Below, in pieces: positions 63,956 through 64,000 of a stretch of DNA of 64,000 nt. Below the pieces are notes generated by a model. The model was given only the letters and a program-made list of their open reading frames with translations. It had not been told where the DNA came from and searched no databases. The stretch's first letter is position 1, and every line of letters begins with the position of its first letter. A program made the translations under genes and the position numbers. The DNA lies in NCBI RefSeq assembly GCF_023008405.1, contig NZ_CP095376.1, positions 2,380,001 through 2,444,000 on the forward strand, given 5' to 3'. This stretch comes from Amycolatopsis sp. FBCC-B4732 (GTDB lineage Bacteria; Actinomycetota; Actinomycetes; Mycobacteriales; Pseudonocardiaceae).

Positions 63956-64000
63956 TCAGACCGCGATCCGCTCGCCGAGGCCGAGGGCGTTCACCAGGTC
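63956..64000 (-). CDS. C-terminal end of a gene running out of the window
   Basis: The minus strand reads DLVNALGLGERIAV followed by TGA at the right edge. Only 14 residues are visible. The position, convergent on the NRPS with a shared hairpin terminator, and the protein-like composition support a real gene end. No identity can be given. Confidence 0.5.
   Translation of the reverse strand, partial: DLVNALGLGERIAV

Overview
The window is very GC-rich and reads as an actinomycete of the Pseudonocardiales, most likely Amycolatopsis or a close relative. The evidence is the GC-rich third codon positions, frequent GTG starts with GTGA/ATGA overlaps, GntR and TetR regulators, an IdeR/DtxR-type iron box, a mycothiol-type DinB protein and a large NRPS cluster. 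The genus is an inference. I saw no rRNA, tRNA, CRISPR array or intact insertion sequence.

Layout. 1-3.1 kb: a YeiH-type transporter (cut by the window edge) diverges from its probable GntR regulator across two palindromic operators; a FadD17-like acyl-CoA ligase follows on the minus strand. 3.1-11.6 kb: a lower-GC island with gene remnants, a small P-loop kinase/ATPase, a 1363-residue trypsin-STAND-WD40 protein with four almost identical 132-bp repeats, an unknown small protein, a decayed GH27 alpha-galactosidase and a truncated GntR/FCD gene. 11.6-19.7 kb: an alpha/beta hydrolase with an internal deletion, a small secreted protein, an iron-boxed siderophore ABC importer, a DinB/MDMPI protein, a hydrolase whose nucleophile serine is replaced by alanine, and a TetR regulator. 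19.9-25.2 kb: a coupled three-gene operon ending in a TPR-CHAT (caspase-like) protease, followed by decayed copies of its own 3' end. 25.6-30.9 kb: three envelope-type hypothetical genes, a STAS protein, a flavodoxin-like oxidoreductase, a Mug glycosylase, an agmatine-deiminase-family lipoprotein and its probable TetR regulator.

31.5-63.9 kb is a nonribosomal peptide cluster. A minus-strand operon carries an Fe(II)/2-oxoglutarate hydroxylase, a free-standing A-PCP protein and a type II thioesterase. A divergent plus-strand operon makes an unusual building block: glutamate mutase small subunit; a single ORF joining the mutase large subunit to an asparagine-synthetase-type class II aaRS paralogue; and a glutamate-synthase-like FMN protein. 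It is followed by three assembly-line NRPSs (A-T-C-A-T; C-A-T-C; C-T-C-A-T-C-A-T-C-A-T-TE), an MbtH protein, a free carrier protein, a second type II thioesterase, a P450 and an MFS exporter. Together these suggest a peptide of about seven or eight residues containing a 3-methylaspartate or 3-methylasparagine unit and a beta-hydroxylated residue. The product is not identified here.

The observations I consider most worth following are the MutE/asparagine-synthetase fusion, the C-T module without an A domain, the CHAT operon, and the two loci where a gene's 3' end is repeated downstream as decayed copies.
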